Assembly (NCBI RefSeq): GCF_900324475.1 | Contig: NZ_LT992502.1 | Span: 3,906,001 to 3,970,000, forward strand | Source of the DNA: Enterobacter bugandensis | GTDB lineage: Bacteria; Pseudomonadota; Gammaproteobacteria; Enterobacterales; Enterobacteriaceae | Direction: 5' to 3' | DNA: 64,000 nucleotides | Part shown: piece by piece, positions 29,078-38,431 of the stretch | How the letters are laid out: every line of letters starts with the position of its first letter | Position numbering within the stretch: the first letter of the stretch is position 1 | Notes under the pieces: generated by a model | Databases searched by the model: none | The model's input: the letters and a program-made list of their open reading frames with translations, nothing else | Told to the model about the DNA's origin: nothing | Program-made: the position numbers and the translations under genes

Positions 29078-29153
29078 TTGCCCGGTGGCGCTTCGCTTAC
29101 CGGGCCTACAAAACCAGACCGTAGGCCGGGTAAGGCGTAGCCGCCACCCGGCT
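29078..29153. repeat. REP/BIME element after nupG
   Basis: Two REP-like units in opposite orientation (GCCCGGTGGCGCTTCGCTTACCGGGC form and GTAGGCCGGGTAAGGCG..CGCCACCCGGC form) fold into long hairpins. The element lies between the convergent nupG and citG genes. A related single unit is at 39121. Confidence 0.85.
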
Positions 29154-29955
29154 ATTTTATTGCAGAGAGCATCCACCCCACCGACAGCAAATCCGCGCTG
29201 CCGCCCGGACTCAGGTTTCGTTCAATCAGTGCCTTATCCATCTTAAGCAACGCGTCGCGATCCCAGCCGTTAGCCAGCAGTTTCCGCGCATAGCCCTGAA
29301 CATAGCGCAGCCCCTGAATGCCGCCGCGTGACACGAGATTACTGTCCTGATTGACCGCCATCAGGCGCAACAGCAGGCCGTGAAGCGACTGTCCGTTCCA
29401 TTGCCCCAGCGCCTTACGCACCGTCGCAAAGCCGCTCTCCGCCTCGCCTCGCGCCCCGGTTAAGCCGTACTGCTGAAACTGCCGCTCGCCCGCCGTCGCC
29501 TGCCCGCTGCGCGCTGCCAGTTCCCGCGACACCAGCCCGCAGCAGATGTTACTCACCTCACAACAGAGGCTGTCCGCAGAGATATTTTTCACACGCCCGG
29601 CAGCGAAGCACAGCAGGCCGAGAGCAAAAATCCCGCCCTTATGCGTGTTCACGCCGTTCGTCGCGGCATACATCGCCTGCTCGCAGGCCATCCCCATCGG
29701 GCGAATAATCCGCAGCTGTGCGTCAGCGGGTTTATCCGCATGCACGTTACCGAGTTCAGCAAAGCGCGAAAACCACGGCGTAATTGCCGCGATGCTGCGG
29801 ACAAACAGCGCGTGGTCCATATCGCGATGGGAACCGTTGTTGAGCTTGTCCACAAGCCCAGGCTTGGGCGTCAGCTCCAGCTCCTGCCACAGCGCCGCTT
29901 CGGCAAGCGCGGGCACATCAACCGGGCGCGGTTTAGTCGCGAGCAAACCAGTCAT
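29152..29955 (-). CDS. citG: Triphosphoribosyl-dephospho-CoA synthase
   Basis: This 267-aa enzyme makes 2'-(5''-triphosphoribosyl)-3'-dephospho-CoA, the precursor of the citrate lyase prosthetic group. Conserved stretches are LTPKPGLVDKLNNGSHRDMD, GVNTHKGGIFALGLL and LSPGGSADLL. It is the last gene of the cit operon, and its start overlaps the end of citX by 23 bp, so the two are coupled. The product is used by CitX. Confidence 0.95.
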   Translation of the reverse strand: MTGLLATKPRPVDVPALAEAALWQELELTPKPGLVDKLNNGSHRDMDHALFVRSIAAITPWFSRFAELGNVHADKPADAQLRIIRPMGMACEQAMYAATNGVNTHKGGIFALGLLCFAAGRVKNISADSLCCEVSNICCGLVSRELAARSGQATAGERQFQQYGLTGARGEAESGFATVRKALGQWNGQSLHGLLLRLMAVNQDSNLVSRGGIQGLRYVQGYARKLLANGWDRDALLKMDKALIERNLSPGGSADLLSVGWMLSAIK

Positions 29956-30472
29956 CGATCGTCTTCTCCACGCGGGAAACTACCTGCTCAACGGGATGGC
30001 GCCGCGAACGGGAGCAGGCATGCGCGGGCTCGTCGCAGATCAGACAGCGCCGGAGATTCTCTCCCAGCGACTGACGCCCGACGTGGCCGTGCTGAGGGCA
30101 GATCACGTCCAGATCCCACAGCCTGCCGAGCGGGTGCGTCTGCTCCAGTTCCGCGCAGTGCGCTTTGATTTCCGCCGCCGCATGGGCGACGCACCACAAG
30201 GCTTCCGGTCCGGTGGGCAGCCACAGCACCTGCCGGTCCAGCACCTGCCAGCGGTTCTCCCACAGCAGCTGGTCGCACATCTGGAGCGCCACGCCCATGG
30301 TGTTGCGATAGCGCAGGCTGTCCTTAATTTCCCCTGGCGTAACCAGCGTGAGGGAGATCACCGGCTGTTTATAGTGCTCAAGCATGTCAGCCTGACGGGC
30401 TGCGCGACGCTCTTTCGCCGCCAGCAGTTCCTCCAGGCTGACACCCGCCCGCACGGGTGTCGCTAAAATCAT
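29933..30472 (-). CDS. citX: Apo-citrate lyase phosphoribosyl-dephospho-CoA transferase
   Basis: The 179-aa protein attaches the prosthetic group to the acyl-carrier subunit CitD. Visible family segments are LLAAKERRAARQ, SLTLVTPGEIKDS and GRLWDLDVICP. In some species CitX is fused to CitG, but here they are separate overlapping genes. The start overlaps the citF stop by 4 bp. Confidence 0.94.
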   Translation of the reverse strand: MILATPVRAGVSLEELLAAKERRAARQADMLEHYKQPVISLTLVTPGEIKDSLRYRNTMGVALQMCDQLLWENRWQVLDRQVLWLPTGPEALWCVAHAAAEIKAHCAELEQTHPLGRLWDLDVICPQHGHVGRQSLGENLRRCLICDEPAHACSRSRRHPVEQVVSRVEKTIDDWFARD

Positions 30473-31992
30473 ACTGACTCCTTCACCTGTCGTACGGTGT
30501 CGATCACGCTGCCGTCGCGGTAACGGATGACGCCGACGATTTTGTCGGTAAATTCAATCGGTTTCGGTACGCCGGTCAGGGAAATCGCCCGCTCATAGAG
30601 CGCGCTGATGTCCACTACCTTCAGCCCGGCCTCCAGCAGCCGCTTGCGGATCTCCGGGCGCGCCGGGTTGACTGCGATGCCGTGATCGGTAACCAGCACG
30701 TCGATGCTCTCCCCCGGCGTGAGGCGCGTGGTGACGCGCTTCACGACCGTCGGAATGCGGCTGCGCAGCAGCGGCGCGACCACGATGGTCAGGTTGGCTG
30801 CCGCCGCCACGTCGCAGTGCCCGCCGGATGCGCCACGCATCACGCCGTCGGAGCCGGTGATGACGTTGACGTTGAAATCAACGTCAATTTCCAGGGCGCT
30901 GAGGATCACCACGTCGAGCTGGTCGCAGCTTGCCGCCTTGCTGCCGGGGTTGGCGTAGACGTTGGTGGAGATCTCTACGTGGTTCGGGTTGCGCGCCAGC
31001 GAAGCCGCCGCCTGGCCGTCAAAGCACTGGGTGTCGAGCAGCTTTTCGATGAGCCCCTTCTCGTGCAGATCCACCAGGCTGCCGGTGATGCCGCCGAGCG
31101 CAAAGCGCGCCTTTACGCCGCTGCGCTCCATCTTCTCTTCCATAAAGCGGGTGCAGGCGGTGGCCGCCGCGCCGGAGCCGGTCTGCATCGAGAAGCCAGG
31201 CTTGAAGTAGCCGGAATGCTCGATCACGTCCGCCGCATAGCGGGCGATCATCAGCTCGCGCGGGTTGCTGGTGACGCGCGCCGCGCCGACGCTGATTTTC
31301 GCCGGGTCGCCCACGCTCTCCACCTGCACGATGTAGTCCACCTGGTCCTGCACCAGGCTGGCGGGCATATTCGGGAACGGCACCAGTTCTTCGGTCAGCA
31401 GCACCACCTTGCGGGCAAAGTGCGCGTCCACCATCGCGTAGCCGAGCGAGCCGCAGCACGATTTACCGTGCGTGCCGTTAGCGTTGCCAAACGCATCGCT
31501 GCACGGCACGCCGAGAAACGCCACGTCGATATTCAGCTCGCCGTCCTGGAGCAGCTTCACGCGCCCACCGTGGGAGTGAATCTGTACCGGCTCGTCCATC
31601 AGCCCGTGGGAGATGGCGTCCGCCAGCCTGCCGCGCATGCCCGAGGTGTAAATCCGGGTGATGACGCCGCTTTCAATATGCTCGATCAGCGCGTCGTTGC
31701 AGGTCATCAGCGAACTGGAGGCCAGGGTCAAATTTTTAAATCCCATCCGCGCCAGCAGCGCCACAACGGTGTTGATCACCCGGTCGCCTTCGCGAAAGGC
31801 ATGGTGGAAGGAGATGGTCATCCCGTCCTGCAGGCCGCTGCGCGCTACGGCTTCTTCAAGGGAGGCACAGAGCTTGCGGTTGTGCTTCGCGTCACTGTCC
31901 GCCAGCCAGGGCGTCGCGCTGTGGGCGGTATCAAAGGGTTTCAGGTCCCGCAGATGCGGGAAGTTTACGTGGAGAAGTTCTGTTTGATTCAT
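30469..31992 (-). CDS. citF: Citrate lyase alpha subunit (citrate:acetyl-ACP transferase)
   Basis: The 507-aa subunit starts at MNQTELLHVNFPH (31992). The upstream in-frame extension overlaps the end of citE and is basic, unlike CitF, so it is rejected. The core GLQDGMTISFHHAFREGDRV, IHSHGGRVKLLQDGELNIDVAFLG and TDHGIAVNPARPE is that of CitF. It swaps acetyl for citryl on the acyl carrier protein. It is 10 bp downstream of citE. Confidence 0.97.
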   Translation of the reverse strand: MNQTELLHVNFPHLRDLKPFDTAHSATPWLADSDAKHNRKLCASLEEAVARSGLQDGMTISFHHAFREGDRVINTVVALLARMGFKNLTLASSSLMTCNDALIEHIESGVITRIYTSGMRGRLADAISHGLMDEPVQIHSHGGRVKLLQDGELNIDVAFLGVPCSDAFGNANGTHGKSCCGSLGYAMVDAHFARKVVLLTEELVPFPNMPASLVQDQVDYIVQVESVGDPAKISVGAARVTSNPRELMIARYAADVIEHSGYFKPGFSMQTGSGAAATACTRFMEEKMERSGVKARFALGGITGSLVDLHEKGLIEKLLDTQCFDGQAAASLARNPNHVEISTNVYANPGSKAASCDQLDVVILSALEIDVDFNVNVITGSDGVMRGASGGHCDVAAAANLTIVVAPLLRSRIPTVVKRVTTRLTPGESIDVLVTDHGIAVNPARPEIRKRLLEAGLKVVDISALYERAISLTGVPKPIEFTDKIVGVIRYRDGSVIDTVRQVKESV

Positions 31993-32002
31993 TTTGTCAT
32001 CC

Positions 32003-32878
32003 TTACCGACGCACGCCGGAAGCCGCCGCGCGCTCCAGCACCACCTGCGCGTGGTTAATAATTGGTGCATCCACCATTTTGCCGTTGAGCGACACCACGC
32101 CCAGGCCGTTACGCTCGCCCTCTTCTGCCGCTTCAATCACCCTTTTGGCATGATCCACCTCTTCCTGCGTCGGTGCATAAGCGTTATGCAGCAGGTCAAT
32201 CTGGCGCGGGTTAATCAGCGATTTGCCGTTAAAGCCCATCTTGCGGATCAGATCGACCTCGCGAAGGAACCCGGCCTCGTCGTTAACGTCTGACCACACC
32301 ACATCGAAGGCGTCGATGCCCGCGGCGCGAGCGGCGTGCAGCACGGCGCAGCGGGCATAGAACAGCTCGGTGCCGTCGCCGCGCTCGGTCTGCATGTCCA
32401 TCACGTAGTCAAAGGCGGCCAGCGCGATGCCGATGAGGCGCGGGGAGCTGCGGGCAATCGCCACGGCATTGATGACGCCAATGGCCGACTCAATCGCCGC
32501 CATCACGCGGGTGGAGCCGACCTCGCGGCCGCACTCGCGTTCAATGCGCTCAAGATGGCCCTCCAGCTCGTAGATATCATCCGGAGTGTCGGTTTTTGGC
32601 AGGCGGATCACGTCCACACCCGCGCGCACGGCGGCTTCCAGATCCAGCAGGCCAAACGGCGTGCTGAGCGGGTTAATGCGCACCACGGTTTCGATATCCC
32701 GATACATCGGGTGCTGTAGCGCGTGGAATACCAGCAGGCGCGCGGTGTCCTTCTCACGCAGGGCGACGGCGTCCTCAAGGTCAAACATGATGGAGTCGGG
32801 GCGGTAGATAAACGCGGTGGAAAGCATGGCGGCGTTGGCGCCCGGCAGGAACAGCATACTGCGGCGGAGTTTGCTCAT
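32003..32878 (-). CDS. citE: Citrate lyase beta subunit (citryl-ACP lyase)
   Basis: The 291-aa HpcH/HpaI-like aldolase cleaves citryl-ACP to acetyl-ACP and oxaloacetate. [16 protein letters not shown] at the N-terminus, [10 protein letters not shown] and [10 protein letters not shown] carry the Mg2+ and substrate residues. The start overlaps the citD stop by 4 bp. Confidence 0.97.
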   Translation of the reverse strand: MSKLRRSMLFLPGANAAMLSTAFIYRPDSIMFDLEDAVALREKDTARLLVFHALQHPMYRDIETVVRINPLSTPFGLLDLEAAVRAGVDVIRLPKTDTPDDIYELEGHLERIERECGREVGSTRVMAAIESAIGVINAVAIARSSPRLIGIALAAFDYVMDMQTERGDGTELFYARCAVLHAARAAGIDAFDVVWSDVNDEAGFLREVDLIRKMGFNGKSLINPRQIDLLHNAYAPTQEEVDHAKRVIEAAEEGERNGLGVVSLNGKMVDAPIINHAQVVLERAAASGVRR

Positions 32879-33168
32879 TTCAGCGCCTCCCAGTTGATGG
32901 CCCGTTCATCGGCGGCACGCATCAGCGCGCTTTGCAGGCGGGCGCGAATAACACAGTCCAGCGCCCCTTTGTCTTCAATAATGATTAATCCCTGGCGCAC
33001 GTTCATGGCGCGCAGCGTGTCGTTGACCACCTGGCGAATTTGCTCGCCAAACTGCTTAATCACTTCACTGTGGATGACAATCTCCAGCTCGCCGTGAGCG
33101 GGGGCGATTTTCACCATCAGGTCGCTGGACTCCTGCGTTCCGGCCAGCGCCTCCCTTACAATATTCAT
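32875..33168 (-). CDS. citD: Citrate lyase gamma subunit (acyl carrier protein)
   Basis: The 97-aa protein starts at [16 protein letters not shown] (33168). Upstream in-frame codons to 33207 overlap the citC end and are not conserved. The serine for the prosthetic group is in the stretch TQESSD (S14 or S15). It carries the citryl and acetyl groups between CitF and CitE. Confidence 0.96.
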   Translation of the reverse strand: MNIVREALAGTQESSDLMVKIAPAHGELEIVIHSEVIKQFGEQIRQVVNDTLRAMNVRQGLIIIEDKGALDCVIRARLQSALMRAADERAINWEALK

Positions 33169-33184
33169 GATAAATTCCTGATAG

Positions 33185-34207
33185 TTATGCGACTTCCGCA
33201 CTCGCACGATAGTGTGTTTCGAGATGCGCGAAGGTGGAGTCCGGGACGATCTCCCGGATCCGGGAAAACTGCTGTGTCTTGAGTAAACGGCGCACTTCGG
33301 ACGCCGAAATGGCGTTGCCGGTGGCCTTGATGCGCGGCATCTCCACCACCTCGATATGCGAAGCCAGCAGATCGTGCAGCGTCTGGTTGTACTGGCGGGT
33401 GATGTCGCAAAACGGCTCCGAGCCGATGAAGCGGTGCGTGATGCCGAGCGCCGGGGCGATGAAGTCCCGGAAGATCAGCACGTCGATCTCGCTCCACGCC
33501 TGCTGCACTTTGCCGGTCTCCTTCAGGAAGTAGGCCGGGAAGGTGGCGCGGGAGATGATGTACTGCGAGCCTTCATGCACCACCACGTTCGGCAGATGGG
33601 CTACGCCCGCGCGCACCATCTCGAGACGCGCGCTGAACGGGAAGAACGAGGCGTCTTCACGCACCACGAACAGATGGAGGGCGTCACACTGCCCTGCCGC
33701 CTGCTCCACCAGATGGCGGTGGCCGAGGGTGAACGGATTGGCGTTCATCACTATCGCGCCAGTTTTCTCCCCGCCCTTTCGCATCCGGCTTAAGGTACGG
33801 CAGTAGCGCGCGATCCCCTGCGGGGTGTTCTCCATCAGCACCGCGTTGTTCCCGCTCTGGGCAATTGGCCAGAAGCCGCTGCGGGCAAAGCGCTCCCGGT
33901 TGCACGGACGGGTGCAGAGGAAGAGGTGAAAATGGCCGCGCTCCAGCGCCGCATTTTCCACCTCTGCCAGCAGCCGCGCGCTGAGGTTTTCCCCACGAAG
34001 CTGCTCGTTGACCGCCACGCATTTGATGACGTTGCCGGCAAGTCCTGCGCAACCCACCAGCTGCGCGCCGGACCAGGCTTCGACAAACAGCGTGATGTCG
34101 TTGTCCAGGCCAAGGCCGCTGTCTGCCAGCAGGTAGCGGATCTGGCTTAAGCGTTCCGGGTGTTTCGCCACCAGCGTCTGGCGAAAATCGATGGGTTGAC
34201 TGTTCAT
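33185..34207 (-). CDS. citC: [Citrate (pro-3S)-lyase] ligase
   Basis: This 340-aa enzyme acetylates the citrate lyase prosthetic group with acetate and ATP to switch the lyase on. The N-terminal part is a GNAT-like acetyltransferase fold (GCAGLAGNVIKCVAVN). The C-terminal part is a nucleotidyltransferase with GAIVMNANPFTLGHRHL, which has the HxGH-type motif. The start at 34207 has GAAAGGCGG upstream; the 17 codons before it are not conserved. The FAH gene stop is 10 bp upstream. Confidence 0.96.
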   Translation of the reverse strand: MNSQPIDFRQTLVAKHPERLSQIRYLLADSGLGLDNDITLFVEAWSGAQLVGCAGLAGNVIKCVAVNEQLRGENLSARLLAEVENAALERGHFHLFLCTRPCNRERFARSGFWPIAQSGNNAVLMENTPQGIARYCRTLSRMRKGGEKTGAIVMNANPFTLGHRHLVEQAAGQCDALHLFVVREDASFFPFSARLEMVRAGVAHLPNVVVHEGSQYIISRATFPAYFLKETGKVQQAWSEIDVLIFRDFIAPALGITHRFIGSEPFCDITRQYNQTLHDLLASHIEVVEMPRIKATGNAISASEVRRLLKTQQFSRIREIVPDSTFAHLETHYRASAEVA

Positions 34208-34217
34208 GCCGCCTTTC

Positions 34218-35081
34218 TCAGTGTGCCGCCGCAAGCCCGACGGCTGGCGCTTCAACAATCACGTTGCTCAGATGACCGATATGCTCGATCTCCACTTCAA
34301 TGCGATCCCCCTCTTTCATAAACAGCGGCGGGTTACGCTTTTTACCCACGCCGCCCGGAGAGCCGGTGATGATCACGTCGCCCGGGCTTAAGCGGGTAAA
34401 GGTGCTGATGTACTCGATGAGCTCCGCGACCTTGTGGATCATGCTGCTGGTGTTGTCCTCCTGCACCATGCGGCCGTTAAGCCAGGTGCGGATCGCCAGG
34501 CTGTGCGGGTCCGGGATCTCATCCGCCGTCGCCATCCAGGGGCCAAACGCCCCGGTCTGACGCCAGTTTTTACCGGCGGTGAACCAGGTGTGCTGCCAGT
34601 CGCGGGCGGAGCCGTCCATGTAGCAGCTGTAGCCCGCCACGTGGCGCAGGGCGTCATCGCGGCTGATGTTCTCCCCACCCTTACCGATGATCACCGCCAG
34701 CTCGCCTTCGTAGTCGAATTCGCTGGAGTGGCGCGGCTTCAGTACCGGCTCGTTGTGGCCGGTCTGTGAGTCCGGGAAGCGGACAAACAGCGTCGGGGCC
34801 GGGTTGTGCTGGTCAAACTCCTTGCGCTTGTCGGCGTAGTTCATGCCCACGCAGAGGATTTTTTCCGGCTGCACGATCACCGGTAAGAAGGTGATGGCGC
34901 TCAGCGGTACATCCACCGCGTCGTTCAGGTAACGGGTGGCCAACGCCAGCCCGTTGCCCTGCAGCAGCGCTTTAAGGTCGCCGTAGCGGTCGCCGAGACG
35001 GCGGCCTAAATCAATCACGCCCTCGGCCTGAACGATGCCGTAGCTGCGTTTTCCCTGGTATAAAAAGCTTGCGAGTTTCAT
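34218..35081 (-). CDS. FAH-family hydrolase/decarboxylase in the citrate operon
   Basis: The 287-aa protein has a small N-terminal domain and a FAH domain from about residue 90. The metal ligands are visible: E-x-E in FDYEGELAVIIGKG and D in YSCYMDGSARD, followed by TAGKNW and GDVIITGSPGGVG. Family members act as acylpyruvate hydrolases, 2-keto-acid decarboxylases, tautomerases or hydratases; FAHD1 and Cg1458 decarboxylate oxaloacetate. The gene lies between citS and citC, 17 and 10 bp from them, in a locus without oad genes. Acting on the oxaloacetate made by citrate lyase is therefore my favoured role. This is inferred, not shown. Confidence 0.88.
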   Translation of the reverse strand: MKLASFLYQGKRSYGIVQAEGVIDLGRRLGDRYGDLKALLQGNGLALATRYLNDAVDVPLSAITFLPVIVQPEKILCVGMNYADKRKEFDQHNPAPTLFVRFPDSQTGHNEPVLKPRHSSEFDYEGELAVIIGKGGENISRDDALRHVAGYSCYMDGSARDWQHTWFTAGKNWRQTGAFGPWMATADEIPDPHSLAIRTWLNGRMVQEDNTSSMIHKVAELIEYISTFTRLSPGDVIITGSPGGVGKKRNPPLFMKEGDRIEVEIEHIGHLSNVIVEAPAVGLAAAH

Positions 35082-35098
35082 TGTTTTTTCCTGAATAC

Positions 35099-36460
35099 TT
35101 AGACGAGGAAGTTGCCCAGAATCAGCAGTGAGACAGAGACGTTAATCGCCCCGCCGATACGGGTAGCAATCTGGGCGAACGGCATCAGGCTCATGCGGTT
35201 GCCTGCGGTCAGTATCGCCACGTCGCCGGTACCGCCCTGTCCGCTCTGACAGCAGGAGACGATGGCGACATCAATCGGGTGCATACCGATCTTTTTGCCG
35301 ACGAAGAACCCGGTCGCCACCAGCGCGGAGACGGTGCTGATAATCACCAGCAGGTTGGTCAGCGTGAAGGCGGCCACCAGTTCATGCCACGGGGTAATGG
35401 CCACGCCAACGGCGAAGAGGATCGGGTAGGTCACGGAGGTCTGGAAGAATTTGTACACCACCTGCGAGCCCTCCAGCAGGCGCGGAGAAGCGCCGTTGCA
35501 GAGCTTCACCAGCACCGCCATAAACAGCATGCCGACCGGCGCAGGCAGGCCAATCAGCTTGTGGCCGAGCATGCCGAGCATATAGAGCAGCACCGCCAGC
35601 AGCGCGCCGGAGGCGATAGTCGTCACGTCCGCCTTGCCGGAGAACGCAGGCTGAGAGACGGTGGCATCGGCATTGGCGCGGTTAGGCATCAGCTGGCCTT
35701 CACCGGTCAGGTGCGGGTAGCGTTTACCGAGCTGGTTCAGGCAGCCGGAGATGATGATTGCCGTCAGGCCGCCGAGCATGACCATCGGCAGCACGCGGCC
35801 GAGCGCTACGCCCTGGTCCATATGCAGCAGGGTGGCATAGCCGATGGAAAGCGGAATCGCCCCTTCCCCGACGCCGCCTGCCATGATCGGCAGAATGATA
35901 AAGAAGAAGATCTGGAACGGCTCCAGGCCCAGCGCCAGCCCCACGCCCATGCCAACAATCATGCCGACGATTTCACCGCACAGCATCGGGAAGAAGATGC
36001 GCAGGAAACCCTGAATCAGCACCGTGCGGTTCATGCTCATGATGCTGCCGACGATAATGCAGCAGATATAGAGGTAGAGAATGTTGGTGGATTTGTAGAA
36101 TTTGGTCGTGGATTCCACCACCACGTCCGGCAGCAAACCGTAGTAGACCAGCGCGGAAGGGATAAAGGTGGCGCAAATCGCCGCCGCGCCAAGCTTGCCG
36201 ACAATCGGCAGGCGTTTGCCGAACTCACCGCAGGCAAAGCCGAAGAAGGCCAGCGTGGCCACCATGACCACGATATCGCTCGGCAGCTTTCCGCCCAGGC
36301 AATCAATCGCGATCAGCGCGCCCGCCAGAACGAACAGCGGCAGAGGAATAATCCCGATTTTCCAGGTATCCATAATATGCCACCACCGCTCCTTGAGGGA
36401 TGGCCGCTGAATTTCAATCGGGTCGTGGGTAACAGAGAAAGAATCGTCAGTTGTGCTCAT
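35099..36460 (-). CDS. citS: Citrate carrier of the 2-hydroxycarboxylate transporter family
   Basis: The 453-aa membrane protein has about 11 hydrophobic helices. The two family signature loops are present: GGVGEGAIPLS near the middle and QGGTGDVAILTAGNR near the C-terminus, the re-entrant loops of CitS, which bind substrate and Na+. It is the first gene of the minus-strand citrate operon, followed by the FAH enzyme and citCDEFXG. It may be closer to CitS (Na+/citrate symport) or to CitW; the sequence alone does not decide this. The divergent citAB genes are 345 bp away. Confidence 0.93.
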   Translation of the reverse strand: MSTTDDSFSVTHDPIEIQRPSLKERWWHIMDTWKIGIIPLPLFVLAGALIAIDCLGGKLPSDIVVMVATLAFFGFACGEFGKRLPIVGKLGAAAICATFIPSALVYYGLLPDVVVESTTKFYKSTNILYLYICCIIVGSIMSMNRTVLIQGFLRIFFPMLCGEIVGMIVGMGVGLALGLEPFQIFFFIILPIMAGGVGEGAIPLSIGYATLLHMDQGVALGRVLPMVMLGGLTAIIISGCLNQLGKRYPHLTGEGQLMPNRANADATVSQPAFSGKADVTTIASGALLAVLLYMLGMLGHKLIGLPAPVGMLFMAVLVKLCNGASPRLLEGSQVVYKFFQTSVTYPILFAVGVAITPWHELVAAFTLTNLLVIISTVSALVATGFFVGKKIGMHPIDVAIVSCCQSGQGGTGDVAILTAGNRMSLMPFAQIATRIGGAINVSVSLLILGNFLV

Positions 36461-36560
36461 AATAAGCCCCTTAGTTATTTTGTGCGTTCAGCTTAGAGTC
36501 ACAAAGGCCTACTTTATGTGAGGAATGGCATATTAAAAGCGAAGTTTTAATGGCAGCTAT

Positions 36561-36579
36561 GGTTTTTATGGTTTCTTTT
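36561..36579 (+). repeat. 19-bp direct repeat GGTTTTTATGGTTTCTTTT, copy 1
   Basis: The 19-mer recurs without change at 36613-36631. The distance between copies is 52 bp, about five helical turns. It lies 101-119 bp upstream of the citS start. It is a candidate binding box for CitB. Confidence 0.7.
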
Positions 36580-36612
36580 ATTTAATGTGATTTATGCCTT
36601 ATTTATTATCGT

Positions 36613-36631
36613 GGTTTTTATGGTTTCTTTT
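36613..36631 (+). repeat. 19-bp direct repeat GGTTTTTATGGTTTCTTTT, copy 2
   Basis: This is identical to copy 1 at 36561. Each copy also holds two GGTTT cores 9 bp apart (GGTTTTTAT-GGTTTCTTT), a direct-repeat structure expected for a dimeric response regulator. Confidence 0.7.
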
Positions 36632-36805
36632 CTGAATTGAACGACCAAATAACATTTAACGTAGCAGCATGAAGTTCATAAGCCTTCTGGATAAATCATT
36701 TACAGCCCTTGCTGTGCAAGGGATCACAAGTTTCCCGCAAAGCGGACATCCGCATGAAAAAAGATGATATATTGACGATCTTTGCCGCTACTTTGCGTGA
36801 TAGTT

Positions 36806-38431
36806 ATGAAAGTCTCTTTCCAGATTAAGCTGTTTATTTCGCTCGTTGCCTTTTTCTCAGTGCTTTTTGTGCTGCTGGGCGGATATTATTATGCCGATGT
36901 CGGAAAACAGCTTTATCAGGAAATGAGTGCGCGCGCTAAAATACAGGCGGAAGAGATTGCGCTTATTCCGTCATTGCGTACTGAAGTTGAACAAAAAGAT
37001 ATCAACGCCATTCATGATTTCATGCAGAAAATGGCCGCGCACAGCGACGCCAGCTTTATTGTCATTGGCGATAATACGGGACGGCATCTTTTTCACTCCG
37101 TCTTTGCCGACAGGGTGGGCACGACGCTGGTCGGCGGCGACAATGAAGCCGTATTGCAGGGGAAAAGCACGACAACCATACGTAAAGGCGGGTTGGGCAT
37201 TTCACTGCGCAGTAAAGCGCCCATTTTCAACGACGCCGGGCAGGTGGTCGGCATTGTTTCAGTTGGCTATCTCACCAGCTACCTGGACACCATTACCGTC
37301 AGTAAAGTGGTCAATATCCTGATTGCCGCCGTGCTGCTGCTGATCGCCCTCTTTGTCTTCTCCTGGTTCTTTACCCGTAGTATTAAGAAGCAGATCTTCT
37401 CCCTGGAGCCACGAGAGATCGGCCTGCTGGTGCGCCAGCAAAAGGCGATGATGGAGTCCATCTACGAAGGCGTGATCGCCATTGATAACGAACGGCGCAT
37501 AGAGGTGATCAACCAGGCGGCGCGCAAGCTGCTGGGCCTGAGCCAGCCGGCCCGGGAACTGCGCGGGCAGCTGATAAGCCAGGTGATCGATCCGGTCCCG
37601 TTCTTCGACACGCAGACGATGCTGGCGAAAGATACCCATGACGAGATTTGCCGCTTTAACGATCTCACGGTGATTGCCAGCCGGGTACACATCATGCTTG
37701 AGGGGTCGCTGCAGGGCTGGGTGATCACCTTCCGCGATCGCAACGAGATCGACTCTCTCAGCAGCCAGCTCAGCCAGGTAAAACGCTACGTCGATAACCT
37801 GCGCATTATGCGTCATGAGCAGCTGAACCGGATGACCACCCTCTCCGGACTGCTGCATATGGGCCGCTATGAAGAGGCCATTCGCTACATTCAGGCGCAG
37901 TCGGAGCATGCTCAGGAGCTGCTGGACTTTATCTCCTCCCGCTTTAGTTCCCCGACACTTTGCGGGCTGCTGCTGGGAAAAGCCGCCCGCGCGCGTGAGA
38001 AAGGTGTGGAGCTGAGTTTCGACCCGGCCTGTCGGCTGGACAAACCGTTCCTGCCGCTGGGAGAGCAAGAGCTGATTTCGATTATTGGCAACCTGCTGGA
38101 TAACGCCATCGAAGCGACGCAGCGATCGCCGCTCCCGCATGCGCCGGTGGAAGTGCTGATAAAACTCAGCGAGCAGGAGCTGATTATTGAAGTGGCCGAC
38201 CAGGGCGTTGGCATTACCCCGGCGATCCGTGACCGGATATTTGAACGCGGCATCACCACCAAAACGCGGGGCGATCACGGGATTGGCCTGTATCTGATTG
38301 AAAGCTACGTCACGCAGGCTGGCGGCACAATAGAAGTTGCCGATAACATGCCGCACGGGACCATTTTCTCACTGTTTATCCCGGCCTCGGGAACCGTCCG
38401 GCAACTGGAAGATACCGACTATGCAACATGA
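36806..38431 (+). CDS. citA: Citrate sensor histidine kinase
   Basis: The 541-aa kinase of the CitA/DpiB/DcuS type starts at MKVSFQIKLF (36806); the eight codons upstream are not conserved. It has a first membrane helix (about 8-28), a periplasmic citrate-binding PAS domain (about 35-165; GRHLFHS around R93-H97), a second helix (about 170-190), a cytoplasmic PAS domain, and a kinase core with H337 in IMRHEQLNR and the N box NLLDNAIEA. Its stop overlaps the start of citB by 11 bp. It is divergent from the citrate operon it would control. Confidence 0.95.
   Translation: MKVSFQIKLFISLVAFFSVLFVLLGGYYYADVGKQLYQEMSARAKIQAEEIALIPSLRTEVEQKDINAIHDFMQKMAAHSDASFIVIGDNTGRHLFHSVFADRVGTTLVGGDNEAVLQGKSTTTIRKGGLGISLRSKAPIFNDAGQVVGIVSVGYLTSYLDTITVSKVVNILIAAVLLLIALFVFSWFFTRSIKKQIFSLEPREIGLLVRQQKAMMESIYEGVIAIDNERRIEVINQAARKLLGLSQPARELRGQLISQVIDPVPFFDTQTMLAKDTHDEICRFNDLTVIASRVHIMLEGSLQGWVITFRDRNEIDSLSSQLSQVKRYVDNLRIMRHEQLNRMTTLSGLLHMGRYEEAIRYIQAQSEHAQELLDFISSRFSSPTLCGLLLGKAARAREKGVELSFDPACRLDKPFLPLGEQELISIIGNLLDNAIEATQRSPLPHAPVEVLIKLSEQELIIEVADQGVGITPAIRDRIFERGITTKTRGDHGIGLYLIESYVTQAGGTIEVADNMPHGTIFSLFIPASGTVRQLEDTDYAT

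Larger units (their letters stand above)
36461..36805. promoter_or_regulatory. Divergent regulatory region citS/citA
   Basis: This 345-bp AT-rich gap has no gene. It holds a pair of 19-bp direct repeats 52 bp apart (listed separately) and a TGTGA half-site at about 36586. In Klebsiella the response regulator CitB binds the citS-citC gap and CRP also acts; a similar layout is likely here. Confidence 0.6.

Noticed and set aside
35279-36496. 405-codon plus-strand frame opposite citS
   Set aside because: It is antisense to a clear membrane transporter and has the low-complexity composition (many His, Gln, Arg, Asp) typical of shadow frames.
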